Origin: Artocarpus heterophyllus
Lineage: Eukaryota > Streptophyta > Magnoliopsida > Rosales > Moraceae
Direction: 5' to 3'
DNA: 64,000 nucleotides
Assembly: GCA_025403435.1 (NCBI GenBank)
Contig: CM046331.1
Location: forward strand, 28,314,459 to 28,378,458
In this document: one piece after another, positions 1 through 14,987 of the stretch
How the letters are laid out: each line of letters opens with the position of its first letter
How positions within the stretch are numbered: position 1 is the stretch's first letter
Made by a program: the position numbers and the translations under genes
The notes under the pieces: generated by a model
What the model was told of the DNA's origin: nothing
Database searches by the model: none
What the model saw: only the letters and a program-made list of their open reading frames with translations

Positions 1-3000
1 TACATTCTTTTCCAATACAGGCGCTTTTATCATTCCTATCGAGAAAGGATGGACTATGAATTGTCAAAATGTAAAAAGCGGCATTTACTTGTCAAAAATT
101 TAAATTTATTTAAAGGTGTATTTATTTCACACCATTTTAATTGCTACAATAGTTTTAGTTCGAAGTAAGGTTCTAATTAAGGATCCAAATGCCTAAGTTT
201 ATATATTATTTTATGTCAAAAACCAGTCTAAACTGTATGCCATAGGATTGAGAAAAAAAATGATTGGCCCCTCTATATTATTAGACCAGAATAATAAGCC
301 AAAAGAAACAACACAATAATAATTATTCTTAATGCAAGAAATTATTCCCCCAAGTACGTTTCAGTCTCTCCTTTGTGTTGCTTCACAGAAAGAGAGGCTT
401 TTTTTCCTCTCTTTTTCTTTTGTCATAACAACCGTTGGGTTTTATAGCCAACAACAAAACCGCGTGGACAGCAACGATAACACAGCTTTTTTCTCCCACA
501 ATGCTCCTTTTTTCAGAGCCAAAAAATCAAAAAAAAAATAAAGAAAAAAAAGGCTCGCTTTTAGGAGCGGTCAAGGAAGAGGAAAACCCAAAGTGCACGT
601 TTCTGATTTCAGCACAAAGAGAACGACAAAAACCCATGTGGCCACGTGTCTTGAATCTTCACAGTTTGGCCAGTTTGTTGGGACCCACATCTTTTTTTAA
701 TGTATCGTGGGACCTACTACTTTTGAGTCCCTATGTTGATCTATGGCCACAGAATGTCCGTGTTAGACCATGGATGGCCTTTTAAGGATCAGCCCTCTGA
801 TGCACGGTTTCCACGCCTACGTTGCATGCACACTTTTTTCAGATACACGCAACTTTCGACGCAATAAAGTTGGAGAATGGGCAACTAATCCTAGGCTTTC
901 GGTTTTTGCGCGGGTTTGAGATGATATAGTCATGAATTTTATAATTTAAACTATAAATTTTAAATTATAATTTTAAATTAATATTTAAAATAAAAATGAT
1001 GGTTTAAAATAAGAATTAATTTTTAAAAAATTATAATTTATAAAAAAAATAAGATTAAGAATAGTTTTACGGTAAAAAATGGTTTAAAATCGTCTGAAGT
1101 TGAAGAAGAGTAAAGTTTTAATTATGTGTATTTTGGCTTGTTTAAAACGTTTTTATTATTAAAACCATCCCACTTATTACTTTATCAAAGCCCTCGTATA
1201 ATAAAATTTTTTAACCAATTTTTTTCAATTCAAACCAGCTTACAATGCATACTATAATTATATATACATATATGTATATACATATCTAGATTTCTATGGT
1301 TGAAATTAAAAACAACAAATTATCACAAATCTCTTTTTTAGCTGTCAATTAGTATCAAAGACTATCTATTCTTTATATTATCTTATTTTGACGTAATTTT
1401 GATTAAGTTTGGCAATAAAAAAACAAACAACATTTATATAAGACCTTACCATAATAAAAATAAAATAAAATATCAGTATATGTCCTTATCAATAAAAGGA
1501 CTCAACGATAGAGGGGGAGAGAGACCGGGGAAGGGGGTGCTAGGGGACGCCAACCCAGTTGCTGGAAAGCTTAAGAGCCTGTCTTTGATCTCATTACTAG
1601 GGATCCATCCTGGCAGCATGTAATTGATCACAAGACGGCACTGGTTGATTCTCAGAAATTTATAAAGGCATAAGCCTGGGAAAGTAAAAACAAGAAATAT
1701 ATTTTTTTAATTTTTTATAAATACAATGGTTTTAACTTTAATATAATAAATATGTGTGTAAATTAAATTTGACCTTTCTACCCATAGCTTAACTAATATA
1801 TATATATATATACACGTGTTATTATAATCTTAATAAAAAAATTTGGCCTCCCTACTGATAAACCCTGACTTCGTCACTGAAAGAACTATTTTTTTTTAAC
1901 ATGATTATAAAAGACTTTTATACGTTAAGAAACCATTACTATTTGTGTGGGCATAATGAACATAGGGCTCGTACGTTATGCACATTGAACTGGTACCTTA
2001 AAAATGATACCTCCGTCTAAATCACCAAGAATGCTTCTACTTGTTTCTAAAAACTACTTAATACAAAGAGATTTTTTTTAAAATAACTTCACTTTATATG
2101 GTAATTATTTTAGCCCATTTATCCCACTTTGTTATGGTAATTTAATAGAAAGCTTCTACTGATTAAATTTGAAAAAAAAAAAGACAAACCAAGTTAACAA
2201 AAGTAACAACATTCACAAGCTAAATCCATAATGTAAGAAATCGAAAATTGGTTTGTTCCTCTAGAGTCTGGACTTAACCCTACAATTATGGCATAAAGTT
2301 TGGTTATATTCCTAAGGCCTTCTTTTTTTTTTTTTTTTGCCCCTTTTTTAAGCGCAAGAGGACCTCTAATTTACATTCAATCCATAGTAAGCAAATAAAC
2401 TATCGGTAGATCTCTTTTTTTAATTGTTAGATCTGCATTAAAAATTGTATATTCTATATACTATTTTTTTCTTATTTTGATACGATTTTGATTAAACTTA
2501 ACCATGAAAAAAATACGCTATTTATATAAATTCATTTTGTAGAAAGATCCAACCCAAATATAAAAGAAAAATTTACATTGAGGTATATTATTTTGCCTAG
2601 GGCAAGTTCTTTTTTAGCCATTTGGTTTAATTTTAGGGGACCTCGGGTGGAAACCCCCCACAAGTGGTACATGATTTGCAACCAACAAATCTGGTCAAAG
2701 TTACTTTTGTTCAGATGGCTAAAAAGAAACGTATCTTTTTTAGTTTCTATCAAAAAAATTGCCTTAATTTTAACAATATAAACTATGAATTTTTTTTTTC
2801 AAATGCAATGAGTGAACATATTTTTGTAACGTACAATATAGATAGATAACCATAAATTTGATTGTTAAAATTTAATTAGAAGATTACTTTATAGACGTAG
2901 TAAAATAATGCGTCATGCCATAAAACGCTCAAGAACTGTTTTTTTTTTTTTCACCACTAATAACAGTCTATTTTATAAGTGCTCATTTTAAAAATTTACA

Positions 3001-3648
3001 GATTATAATATATAATTGCTCAGATTCATGCATCAAACATTTTAAAAAAATTAATCTAATAGCTAAATTAGCAACATTGAGTGATAGTGAAAAATGACAA
3101 CTACTCAAATGAATGAAATTTCTAATAAAGAAAAGAAAGACCTGAAACTGTTGACAACTTGTTTTCTCCCCACTGTCTGCTCTGGCTCTAACTATAGAAA
3201 AAAGATTCCCCCCACTTCCTCTCTCTTTCTTCACCCCTCAAAAAAAGGTTCAACAATCCCACTTCATTCAATGGTTGACCAACCTGTTTTCCATTCCATT
3301 CTTTCCTCTCTTTTCACTCAGACCTTTCTATTATTCCCATGAACTCTGTCTCATTTTCACTTCATTATTAACAAGAAAAAACACTTTTTTCCCAATCCCA
3401 AAACCAAATTTTGCTTCTTTCACACTTTAGTCCCCATCTGGGTCTTAATTCTGCATCAAATTCGTATTCGTCAAAAGAAAAATAAAAAAAAAACCATCCC
3501 ATCCAAACTTTTAGTCATCTCTTTCCCCTATTTCTGATCCAAAGATCCCTACTTTTTTATCCTCCATTATAGAAAGGTTCAAGCTTTATTATTAGTCAAC
3601 ACCGAAGTTTCTTCTTTGATCCAAAAAACTTACAATTAAAAGGAAAAG
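1..3648. other. Intergenic DNA and upstream region of the CDPK gene
   Basis: I see no convincing coding exon here. Open frames in this stretch are short, low-complexity and without family resemblance. The DNA is AT-rich with many homopolymer runs and a short TA/CATA microsatellite near 1258-1285 and 1795-1812. A CACGTG-type G-box core occurs near 643-650 (within GGCCACGTGTC), too far upstream to assign to the CDPK with confidence. The last 500 bases before the CDPK start (about 3140-3640) are rich in C and T, as is common for plant 5' leaders. No TATA box could be chosen with confidence. Confidence 0.6.
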
Positions 3649-7655
<4,007 letters not shown>

Positions 7656-9216
7656 TAGATCAATGTGTACTTTTACCATTCCAACAACCAAAAGACAAAC
7701 ATTTGCATAAGTCCACTGAGGCTTTTGAGCTTTCTGAGTGACAATCTATAATAGGGAGAGATGTATGCCATTGAATATAGGAGACTTTATTCAGTTTGGT
7801 TTTAATTTTGAACTTCGACTTCCAACAGCTGTGCATAACAAGTCACACTTATCTTAATTATTTTGTTGTTTCAAAAGAATTTGTTCCAATATGTTGATGT
7901 TTGAAGAAGGAATTTCTTGGAGAGAGAGAGAGAGAGAGAGAGTAATGTCCTTCAGCTAAAGGAGTGTAGAAATCTGTTCTTGCGCTAAACTAAGAATCTT
8001 TTATTTTGTTTTATTTTATTTTTTTAAGATTTGAGCTAGAACTAAAGGCTTCTCTGTTCTTGGGGATGTATAAGCTTGATTCAGTTTTTAGTCATACATC
8101 ACAATCTGAGTATTAAGCATTATTTCATTGCCTCTTTCTGTGATGCGATCTTAAAATTCCCATTCTTCCTGATGAAGTAAGACCATTCATCACTGGGCAG
8201 ATATATATGTCCCCAATTTGTGACATTAATTTTTATAAAGGGCTTGCTGGGACATTGGCTAATCAGGCCAGTGGCTCAGCATTAATGGTATTTTTGGTAA
8301 CAAAAACGAAGTTGCCATTGGAAAACGGAAAATAATATACATGATGGGAAATTGTAGATTCTTTATGACTTGTAATGAGCCAAAAAAGAGGTAAGATGAA
8401 ACGATAGTTTGAGTTTTATGAATTTCATATGATATTGACACGTATCCATTCATAATATTTATAATCTGAATATTCATGATGCAGACAGTTTATCAAACCA
8501 TGAAGGACAGACAAACCAACCACCACTTTTGCAGGTTGAGCTTAAACGATACTTTGACCTTGAACTAAGTTAGGCTATAGAATCCCTAACACAGCACAAA
8601 ATCAGAGCCGCAAAGCTTGTGAAAATGGGCAAACAACATGAAACTGCTATATTCTCAACTTTCAAGTGCCCGGCCCATGCTAATGCCAAGAGCACACATG
8701 CCCATTGCATCCATAGCTCACTACAAGGAAACCTCAACATCCAGTCACAGTCTTAAAAAAAAAACAAAAACAAAAAGAAAAAGAAAAAGAAAACCCCTTT
8801 GAGAATTTGGTTCGAGCAAAAAAATTTAATTTACACCATTTTAAACCAATTCTGCTACATGAACTGATTCCCAAAAGCTCTGAAGTGCAGCATTCTCTCT
8901 CTTACGCACACAAATAAGTAATAATTAGCAGACAAACACAAGATATGAGGCAGAAAACTAATCCATGTTTTGAGACATGAAAGCCATCCATTTTTATTAT
9001 AAAGCATATCCCATTACAATCGCTTGAAGTCTCCATAAATATCAAACCAACATAAAAAATACAAGAAAAAGATGACTCTACTATAAAGATGAGAAGTCTC
9101 TATACGTCCCACACATAAAGATTAAAGACACTTATCTTATGTAATAATTTGTTCAGCTCACAAACCCACAACCACAAAAGACCATAACAACATGACCAAA
9201 GTTATCTCCTTGTGCT
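7656..9216. other. Convergent 3' flanks of the CDPK and eIF1 genes
   Basis: No coding exon is seen. The region should contain the 3' UTR of the CDPK on the left and the 3' UTR of the minus-strand eIF1 gene on the right. A (GA)n microsatellite lies at about 7921-7942. An A-rich low-complexity run follows at about 8755-8795. No poly(A) signal was chosen for either gene. Confidence 0.6.
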
Positions 9217-9555
9217 TTAAAAACCATGAATCTTGATATGGTCTTTCTTGACCAGACCAGCCTGAACAAGGAACTGCAAGGCGTTCTTGCGCTGATCGCC
9301 TTGGAGCTGAATTATCTTGCCCAACTCCTTGTCCTGGACCACATTGCCGTTGCAGCAGAACTCCTTCTTAAGATCCTTCAGGATCTTCTCGTAGCTGAAC
9401 TCCTTTTTCAGCCCCTGCACCGTTGTCAGGCACTTCTTTCCGTTCCGTTGCTGAACACGGATATGAACATACTCCTTGGCTCCGGGGGCATCAGAGTCTT
9501 TGGCGTCCGCGAAAGGGTCGTAGGTGGTTGGGATCTGGACGTCTAGATCAACCAT
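9217..9555 (-). CDS. SUI1: Eukaryotic translation initiation factor 1 (SUI1 homologue), 112 aa
   Basis: eIF1 binds the 40S subunit near the P site and enforces accurate start-codon selection in the scanning preinitiation complex in the cytosol. The protein is 112 residues, the usual plant length (about 113). It has the acidic/proline-containing N-terminal tail (MVDLDVQIPTTYDPFAD) followed by the SUI1 fold: EYVHIRVQQRNGKKCLTTVQ, then KEFCCNGNVVQD, then the C-terminal LVQAGLVKKDHIKIHGF. I start at the ATG at 9555 because upstream in-frame codons do not match the family and because an intron acceptor appears to lie only about 10-20 bases upstream. The whole coding region is in one exon. The upstream 5' UTR is split by an intron of about 0.9 kb. 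Confidence 0.95.
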   Translation of the reverse strand: MVDLDVQIPTTYDPFADAKDSDAPGAKEYVHIRVQQRNGKKCLTTVQGLKKEFSYEKILKDLKKEFCCNGNVVQDKELGKIIQLQGDQRKNALQFLVQAGLVKKDHIKIHGF

Positions 9556-10508
9556 GTACTTTGCTTGGTAAGTACGAATTGAATCCAACAAAAGCGAACA
9601 AAGATGTTTTGCAAGCGCACGAGAACTGAAAGAAAATCAATCCCTCAAACATTAACAACATAACTGGATACAATTCCAAAGTGTAAAGTTATGGGAGTTT
9701 GTGATCAAGACCTCTACTCTAACATGTTAGGGCAGACAGACAATAGCTTTGAATTTGGAGAAAAAAAATCTCCCACAATATCACCAATCAATAAAAACAC
9801 ATCCTCAGAAAAGCATATAAGATCTAGAATAGAGCACATAAAAAAAATCAAGACTCTTTTTTGTCAAAACTTCATATAAGCTTTGAAACAAAGTTCAAAA
9901 AGAAACCTTATTGGTAAATTTCAAAACATGATTTTTATATTTAGGGAAATCAAGACATGATTTTTAATCTTCTGGTGTTCAGAAAACGTTCAAAAAGAGG
10001 TTATTGAACACTACACATCCTTAAAAAAGCACATAAGAGATCTAAAATGGAGCTCCACCCAAACAAAAAAAAAAATCATAGACCTTTTTTGTCAACTACA
10101 TATAAAGCTTTAAAACAAAGTTCTATAGTGATTTTTTTCGAGGGAAATCAAGACATGATTTTTAACGTTTTAATATTCAGAAAACCTTCAAAAACAGATT
10201 ATTGAACACTAAAAACAAAGATTTTATTTCGCTTTTTGCAATAGAATCTCTACACAGAAAGACAGACCCAATAACTAAAATTAGCTCAAAGAAAGCAAAG
10301 TCAAGAAACACATCAAAATCAAATAAAAACATAAGAAAAAGTCAATACCCTTTTGCCAAAACACGGGTTCTTCATGCCAAAAAGGTCAACGGATCAAAGA
10401 AACGATCAACAAACATTATAGAAACAAATCAAGCACAAACCCATGATCACAAATCAATCAAATAACCAAAAAAAGGAAAGGATTTGGAATTTTGGAGAAA
10501 GAAATTAC

Positions 10509-10578
10509 CTTGTACCCAAGGCAGATGATTAGAGATCCGATGAGGAAAGAAAGGCGTTTGTGATGGGTTCTATTTATA
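10509..10578 (-). promoter_or_regulatory. Core promoter and 5' UTR exon of eIF1
   Basis: Read on the minus strand, a clean TATA box (TATAAATA, 10571-10578) is followed about 60 bases downstream by a splice donor, AAG|GTAATT (exon end 10509). The next acceptor is just upstream of the eIF1 ATG (within 9560-9575, exact AG not resolved). Transcription should therefore start near 10545 and the 5' UTR be split by an intron of about 0.93 kb. A leader intron of this kind is common in plant translation-factor genes and often raises expression. The placement is inferred from splice motifs only. Confidence 0.65.
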
Positions 10579-12117
10579 GAGAGAAGAGAAGAATAAGAAA
10601 GGCGGTTTTGAGTGGTAGCCACAAAGTTTTGCAAACCATGGTTGAGTTGTGAGAACCTTTTGAGTCGTTAATCACACGTGTATGGTGCGAGATTAGTGGA
10701 GGATGGGAATGGACGGTTGAGATGGAGATGAAGTTGGCTTTATTACATTATTATTCATTATTATTTATTAATTATTATTCTTTCTTGTCCAAAAGGAAAG
10801 GGAAGGAAGAGCCGCGTAAGATGGACGCACCAAACCAACAACCGGATCGGAGTGGCATCCAGAGAAAGGGAAAGTGAACAAAGCCGGGCCCACCTCGGAG
10901 AGAGGGAAGAATCCAGAAAGGAAAAGGGAACCGTGTTGAGATGCTCATCCAAGGGGGTTTTGTTGGTGAGTTTATCTCCAAATGCTAGGCTAGTTTTGGG
11001 TTGGGGGTTCTTGACCTGGACTTTTTGGATGGACCCCTTTTATGGGAAGACCCTTTTGGGACACAGAAAAAGGGGCCAATTTGGGAAACACCTCTTCTCC
11101 ACGTTTGTTCTTCAAATTTCAATATCTACAAGAAAGTTTGAAATAAAGAACCTGTAAGAAAGACATCAGTAGTACAAATATTTTACGTCAGGGTTAAAAA
11201 AATTATGTGTTATTTAAGAGTATATCTTTTTAGCTAAAAGAAATAAATATATCAAATAGGGGAGAAAAAATGATAAGACACAAAAGTGGTTGTAAGATTG
11301 TGGTATACCATCTAATTTACCCATGACCAAGTGCTTGAAATAACACTTAGGGTGTGTGGACCAATATCAATAGGATTATATTTTTTAGAATTCTTCACCA
11401 TAAGGATTTCTTTTTAATAAATATCATCTTGAAGGGTCCGTTTGGTAAAGGATTCGAATTGTGTTGATTTGAATTATTTTTATTTGAGTTATGTGATTTA
11501 AATTACATGATTTAAATTTCTATCCGAATTGACAGTTGGATGTGTATTTAAAGTGTTAATATGAATAAGGAATAAAATTTGAATTTATGTTTGGATAGCT
11601 TGTGGAAAAAGTTTTTGATTTATTCATAAAATCTAACAAAACATATTAGTTCATGACATATTTAAATATGCAATATGAATATTAATTTATTTCTCTCTTC
11701 ACTATAAATATAATGGAAAAAAATCGTCTTAATCGGATATAAAACGAAAAAGTTATTATATTTTTTTCCTACAAATATAGGAGAGAGAAAAAAAGAAATC
11801 TAGGACATCTTTAATATAGAAAACTGATTCAAATCCTAAGAATTTAGGGAGGGAGGAAAAATTGAAAAGGGCTATTCATTAGATTTGAAATACTCAAGTA
11901 ACATTTGAATTTTTCCCTTATCAAACACGTATTCGGTTTTTCTCAATACTCTAAGTCTAAAATTTAGATCTCAGTCCATCAAACAAACGGCCCCTAAAAC
12001 ATATATTTTTATAAATGACATACATATTTAAGTGTGAAACAAATTAAACAAGTATTATAAATGATCATGTGGTACAATTATTTTAAGTGTGACACAAATG
12101 AACACATTTATAATATA

Positions 12118-12281
12118 GGGTGTTTGGTAAGTATAGTTAGAACTAACTTACTGGTTACCAAATAGTGTAAAGTTCTTATATGCTATAGTAAAACGTAAAA
12201 AGTTGCTACAATGTAAAGTCCTCACATGCTACAGTATTTTAAACTAAAAAATTGGTTCTAATCATACTTGCCAACACACCC
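12118..12281. mobile_element. MITE-like element, 164 bp, with terminal inverted repeats
   Basis: The ends are imperfect inverted repeats: GGGTGTTTGGTAAGTATA on the left and the complement of TACTTGCCAACACACCC on the right. The interior has two direct-repeat modules built on a CTCACATGCTACAGTA-like motif (seen as TATATGCTATAGTA and CACATGCTACAGTA). It has no coding capacity. No clear target-site duplication is visible. At least three related copies occur elsewhere in the window. Confidence 0.65.
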
Positions 12282-14339
12282 CCAGTAATTTTCTCTTTTG
12301 ATTTTGACTATTCAATCTAGGCAAAATCACTTCTTCTTTTTTTTTTTTAAACAAATTAATAGCTAAAAAATATACATTTACCAATAAGTTAATTTTTTAG
12401 CACCCATCATAAAAATCTCTTGAAGAATATGCTGCTTTGTATGTCATGGGATTCACATGAAATCAGTGTATGGTACTAGACATTATTGATGTCTTTTAAT
12501 ATCTTTCATGGCTAATATATTATCATTTTAAATTTTGGTGCTTTCAATTTTGTAAGATTCACTTTCTTTGAATGTATGGTGTTGGATGCTGATGATGCCT
12601 TTTAGCATTGTCTTTTAAATAATGAATATATCATTCCCTTTAAATTCTGGTAGCTTTGTCAAAAAATTGCTATTTAATTAACAAATTTTTGTGGTAGAAT
12701 ATAAAAATACTCATAAATATAACTTTTAATTATTGGGTTAAATTTAATATGATTTCTTAAATTCGTATTGAATGAAGGTCTATCAAATCAAATTAAATAA
12801 AGTGTGAAAATTCAATAGACTTGATAAAGTCCTATGGTTAATGACAATTTTTTTTAAGGTGTTACGTCCTCACATGAATGATTATGTACAACAAGTAGAA
12901 TGGAATTATCAAATAAAAAATGTATTTGTGTAATTATATATTATTTATCACTAATTGTGATAAATAATCACGCAAATGGCTATTTTATAGTAGGAAAAAA
13001 CTTCATATATTAAAAATGTACAAGTTGGCTGAAAATATATTAAAATAATTAGGGTGAGGACAATATTTTGTTTATACTTTTTTGAGATTAAATAACCATG
13101 CTATAGTGGCTCTCTTGAGGAATCAGCTTAATCTATTTAATAAAATTGTATTATAATTTGAAGTTTGGACTGAATACCATTTATATTCTCGCTTAAAAAT
13201 ATAGCAAAAAAAAAAAAAGGAAAAAAGATTATGACAACAGAGAGGGGACTTGGGAATATAGAGGGAAAAAAAAAAAAAAGCATCTAATGGATGTAAGATA
13301 AGTGCAGTATCTGAGATTCCATATAGTTCTTTATTGGTGTCATTTTGCAAAGATATTATAAGCATCCGTCTTTGCCGTCCAAATAAAAACGACAAAATGA
13401 TTGAGTTCTTTTTTCAAGATGAACAGCGTGACGTTTAATGGAACAAGGCACCAATTTGAAGTCCTGGACAAAGTGTAAAGCCTTAACTACTACAATAGGA
13501 ATAGAAAGTAAAAAATTATTACAATATAAAATTTTTATATATTATAATTTTTAATTAATATTTTTAATTTTAACCGTTTTTTTAAAACCATAAGGTAAAA
13601 TGAAATAACAAGATGAAGAGGTTTTTATTATTGAAAAACCATTTTTTTAAAATCAAAATGTTACATTAAAAAATTAAATAAGTAATCTGTATTAAAAAAT
13701 AATTCATGGAGAATTTATTTTATAATAACTATTTTACTATTGCAAATAAAAAAATGGAGGGTTTTAGAGTAAATGGTCGTTTTTTATTTTTTATTTTTTG
13801 TCAATAATCCAATTTTTGTTAAGTTAGAAAATAACCTTTTCTCACTTCAAAAAAAGAAAAGAAAAGAAAAGAACCGTTTTCCAAATGATTAAGCAGTGAT
13901 GGATTCATTTGTGGTTTCTTATTAATTAACTTGGTGGCCTTATCTCTAATGATGGACTAATATTAATGAATAATTAACCTAGATCAGTCAACAACTTATA
14001 AGTCCATCTATGATACAATTAGCAAATTAGTGATGGACTAGTCTATGAGTGGTAATATTCGATTCTAGCTTTGATATCAATTTTAAGACGAATAAAAAAA
14101 AAAAACAAGCAAAGAAATTTGGTTTTCATTTTCTCAAATCAAAGAAACCAAGGTTTTTATTTCAAAACTAAAATATTTTGTAAAAAATGAAAAACCTGTT
14201 ACATAAAATGCAAATTGTCGAGAATATTTGTAATCTGTCCAAAAAAAAGATTTAGAACCAAAATGGCACAGCTTCATCATGCTAATAACTGTTTTTTCCA
14301 AACTTTTTAAGAAAGAAGGAACTCACGTTCATTTCTATC

Positions 14340-14627
14340 AACGTGGAAATACGTACGGTTAACGACATGCTTATCAATCGCCATAAAACGACAGTAAAAC
14401 AAGCTTATCTATCGCCATAAAACGACAGTAAAAGAAACATGTAGCACCACCTAGTGCACACTGCACAGGTCGAAATTCAATGCAAGAAACGACATCATGC
14501 AAAAGACTTGTCGTTTTACAGCTACTTGTTGCGCAGGAAAATGACATGTCGGTTTGGTGTTAGTCCTAGACCGTGTAGCAATTTAGCGACATGGTAAAAT
14601 GACATGAGTCAAGCCCGTTTTGTAGTG
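14340..14627 (-). mobile_element. Possible CACTA-type transposon end (remnant)
   Basis: On the minus strand this block begins with CACTACAAAACGGGC (14627-14613), the typical terminal signature of CACTA (En/Spm) transposons. It continues with repeated short motifs containing AACGACA or TGTCGTTTT, resembling subterminal repeats. I could not find the matching opposite terminus, so this is a fragment or a chance match. No transposase is encoded. Confidence 0.4.
14369..14435 (+). repeat. 34-bp tandem duplication
   Basis: Two copies, starting at 14369 and 14403, share GCTTATC(A/T)ATCGCC followed by ATAAAACGACAGTAAAA. They differ at only a few positions. They lie inside the possible CACTA remnant and could be its subterminal repeats. 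Confidence 0.75.
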
Positions 14628-14987
14628 TTTTTAAAATAGGTAAAAATGATTTTGTTTTAAAAAATGAGAATATTTAAGAAATTATGCTAAGAGTTTTTGA
14701 AATTTTTGTTTTAAAAAACGTGCAAAAACATTTTTAAAAATTCCTAAAACAATAACAAACAGGCTCGCGTTGGTTTCAAATACGGAAAGCAGAAAACGCC
14801 AGCACAACTGCTCAAGGATAACAGAAATAAGATATGCATTTCACTCTTAAAACAACAATCAAAATACAGAGGGAATCTGTCCTTGTCCATTCCGATATAC
14901 ACAAACACGACAGCTGATAGAGTATTAATGAAACAGTTGATCAATTCGCTCCCGGGCCACCTCAAAAACAAACCGAACACGCTAATC

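Larger units (their letters stand above)
10579..14987. other. Intergenic DNA between eIF1 and AUG4
   Basis: No gene is supported in these 4.4 kb. A CACACGTGTA G-box-like site at about 10674-10683 lies roughly 100 bases upstream of the eIF1 TATA box. The rest is AT-rich and contains a MITE (12118-12281), a possible second diverged copy near 13465-13560, and a CACTA-like transposon end with short tandem repeats (about 14340-14627), each listed separately. Confidence 0.55.

Noticed and set aside
435..785. A 116-residue ORF near the window start
   Set aside because: Composition is low-complexity, there is no homology that I recognise, and no splice or promoter context supports it.
10852..11157. 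A 101-residue ORF upstream of eIF1
   Set aside because: No family resemblance. It overlaps other spurious frames on the opposite strand in a GC-richer promoter-proximal stretch.
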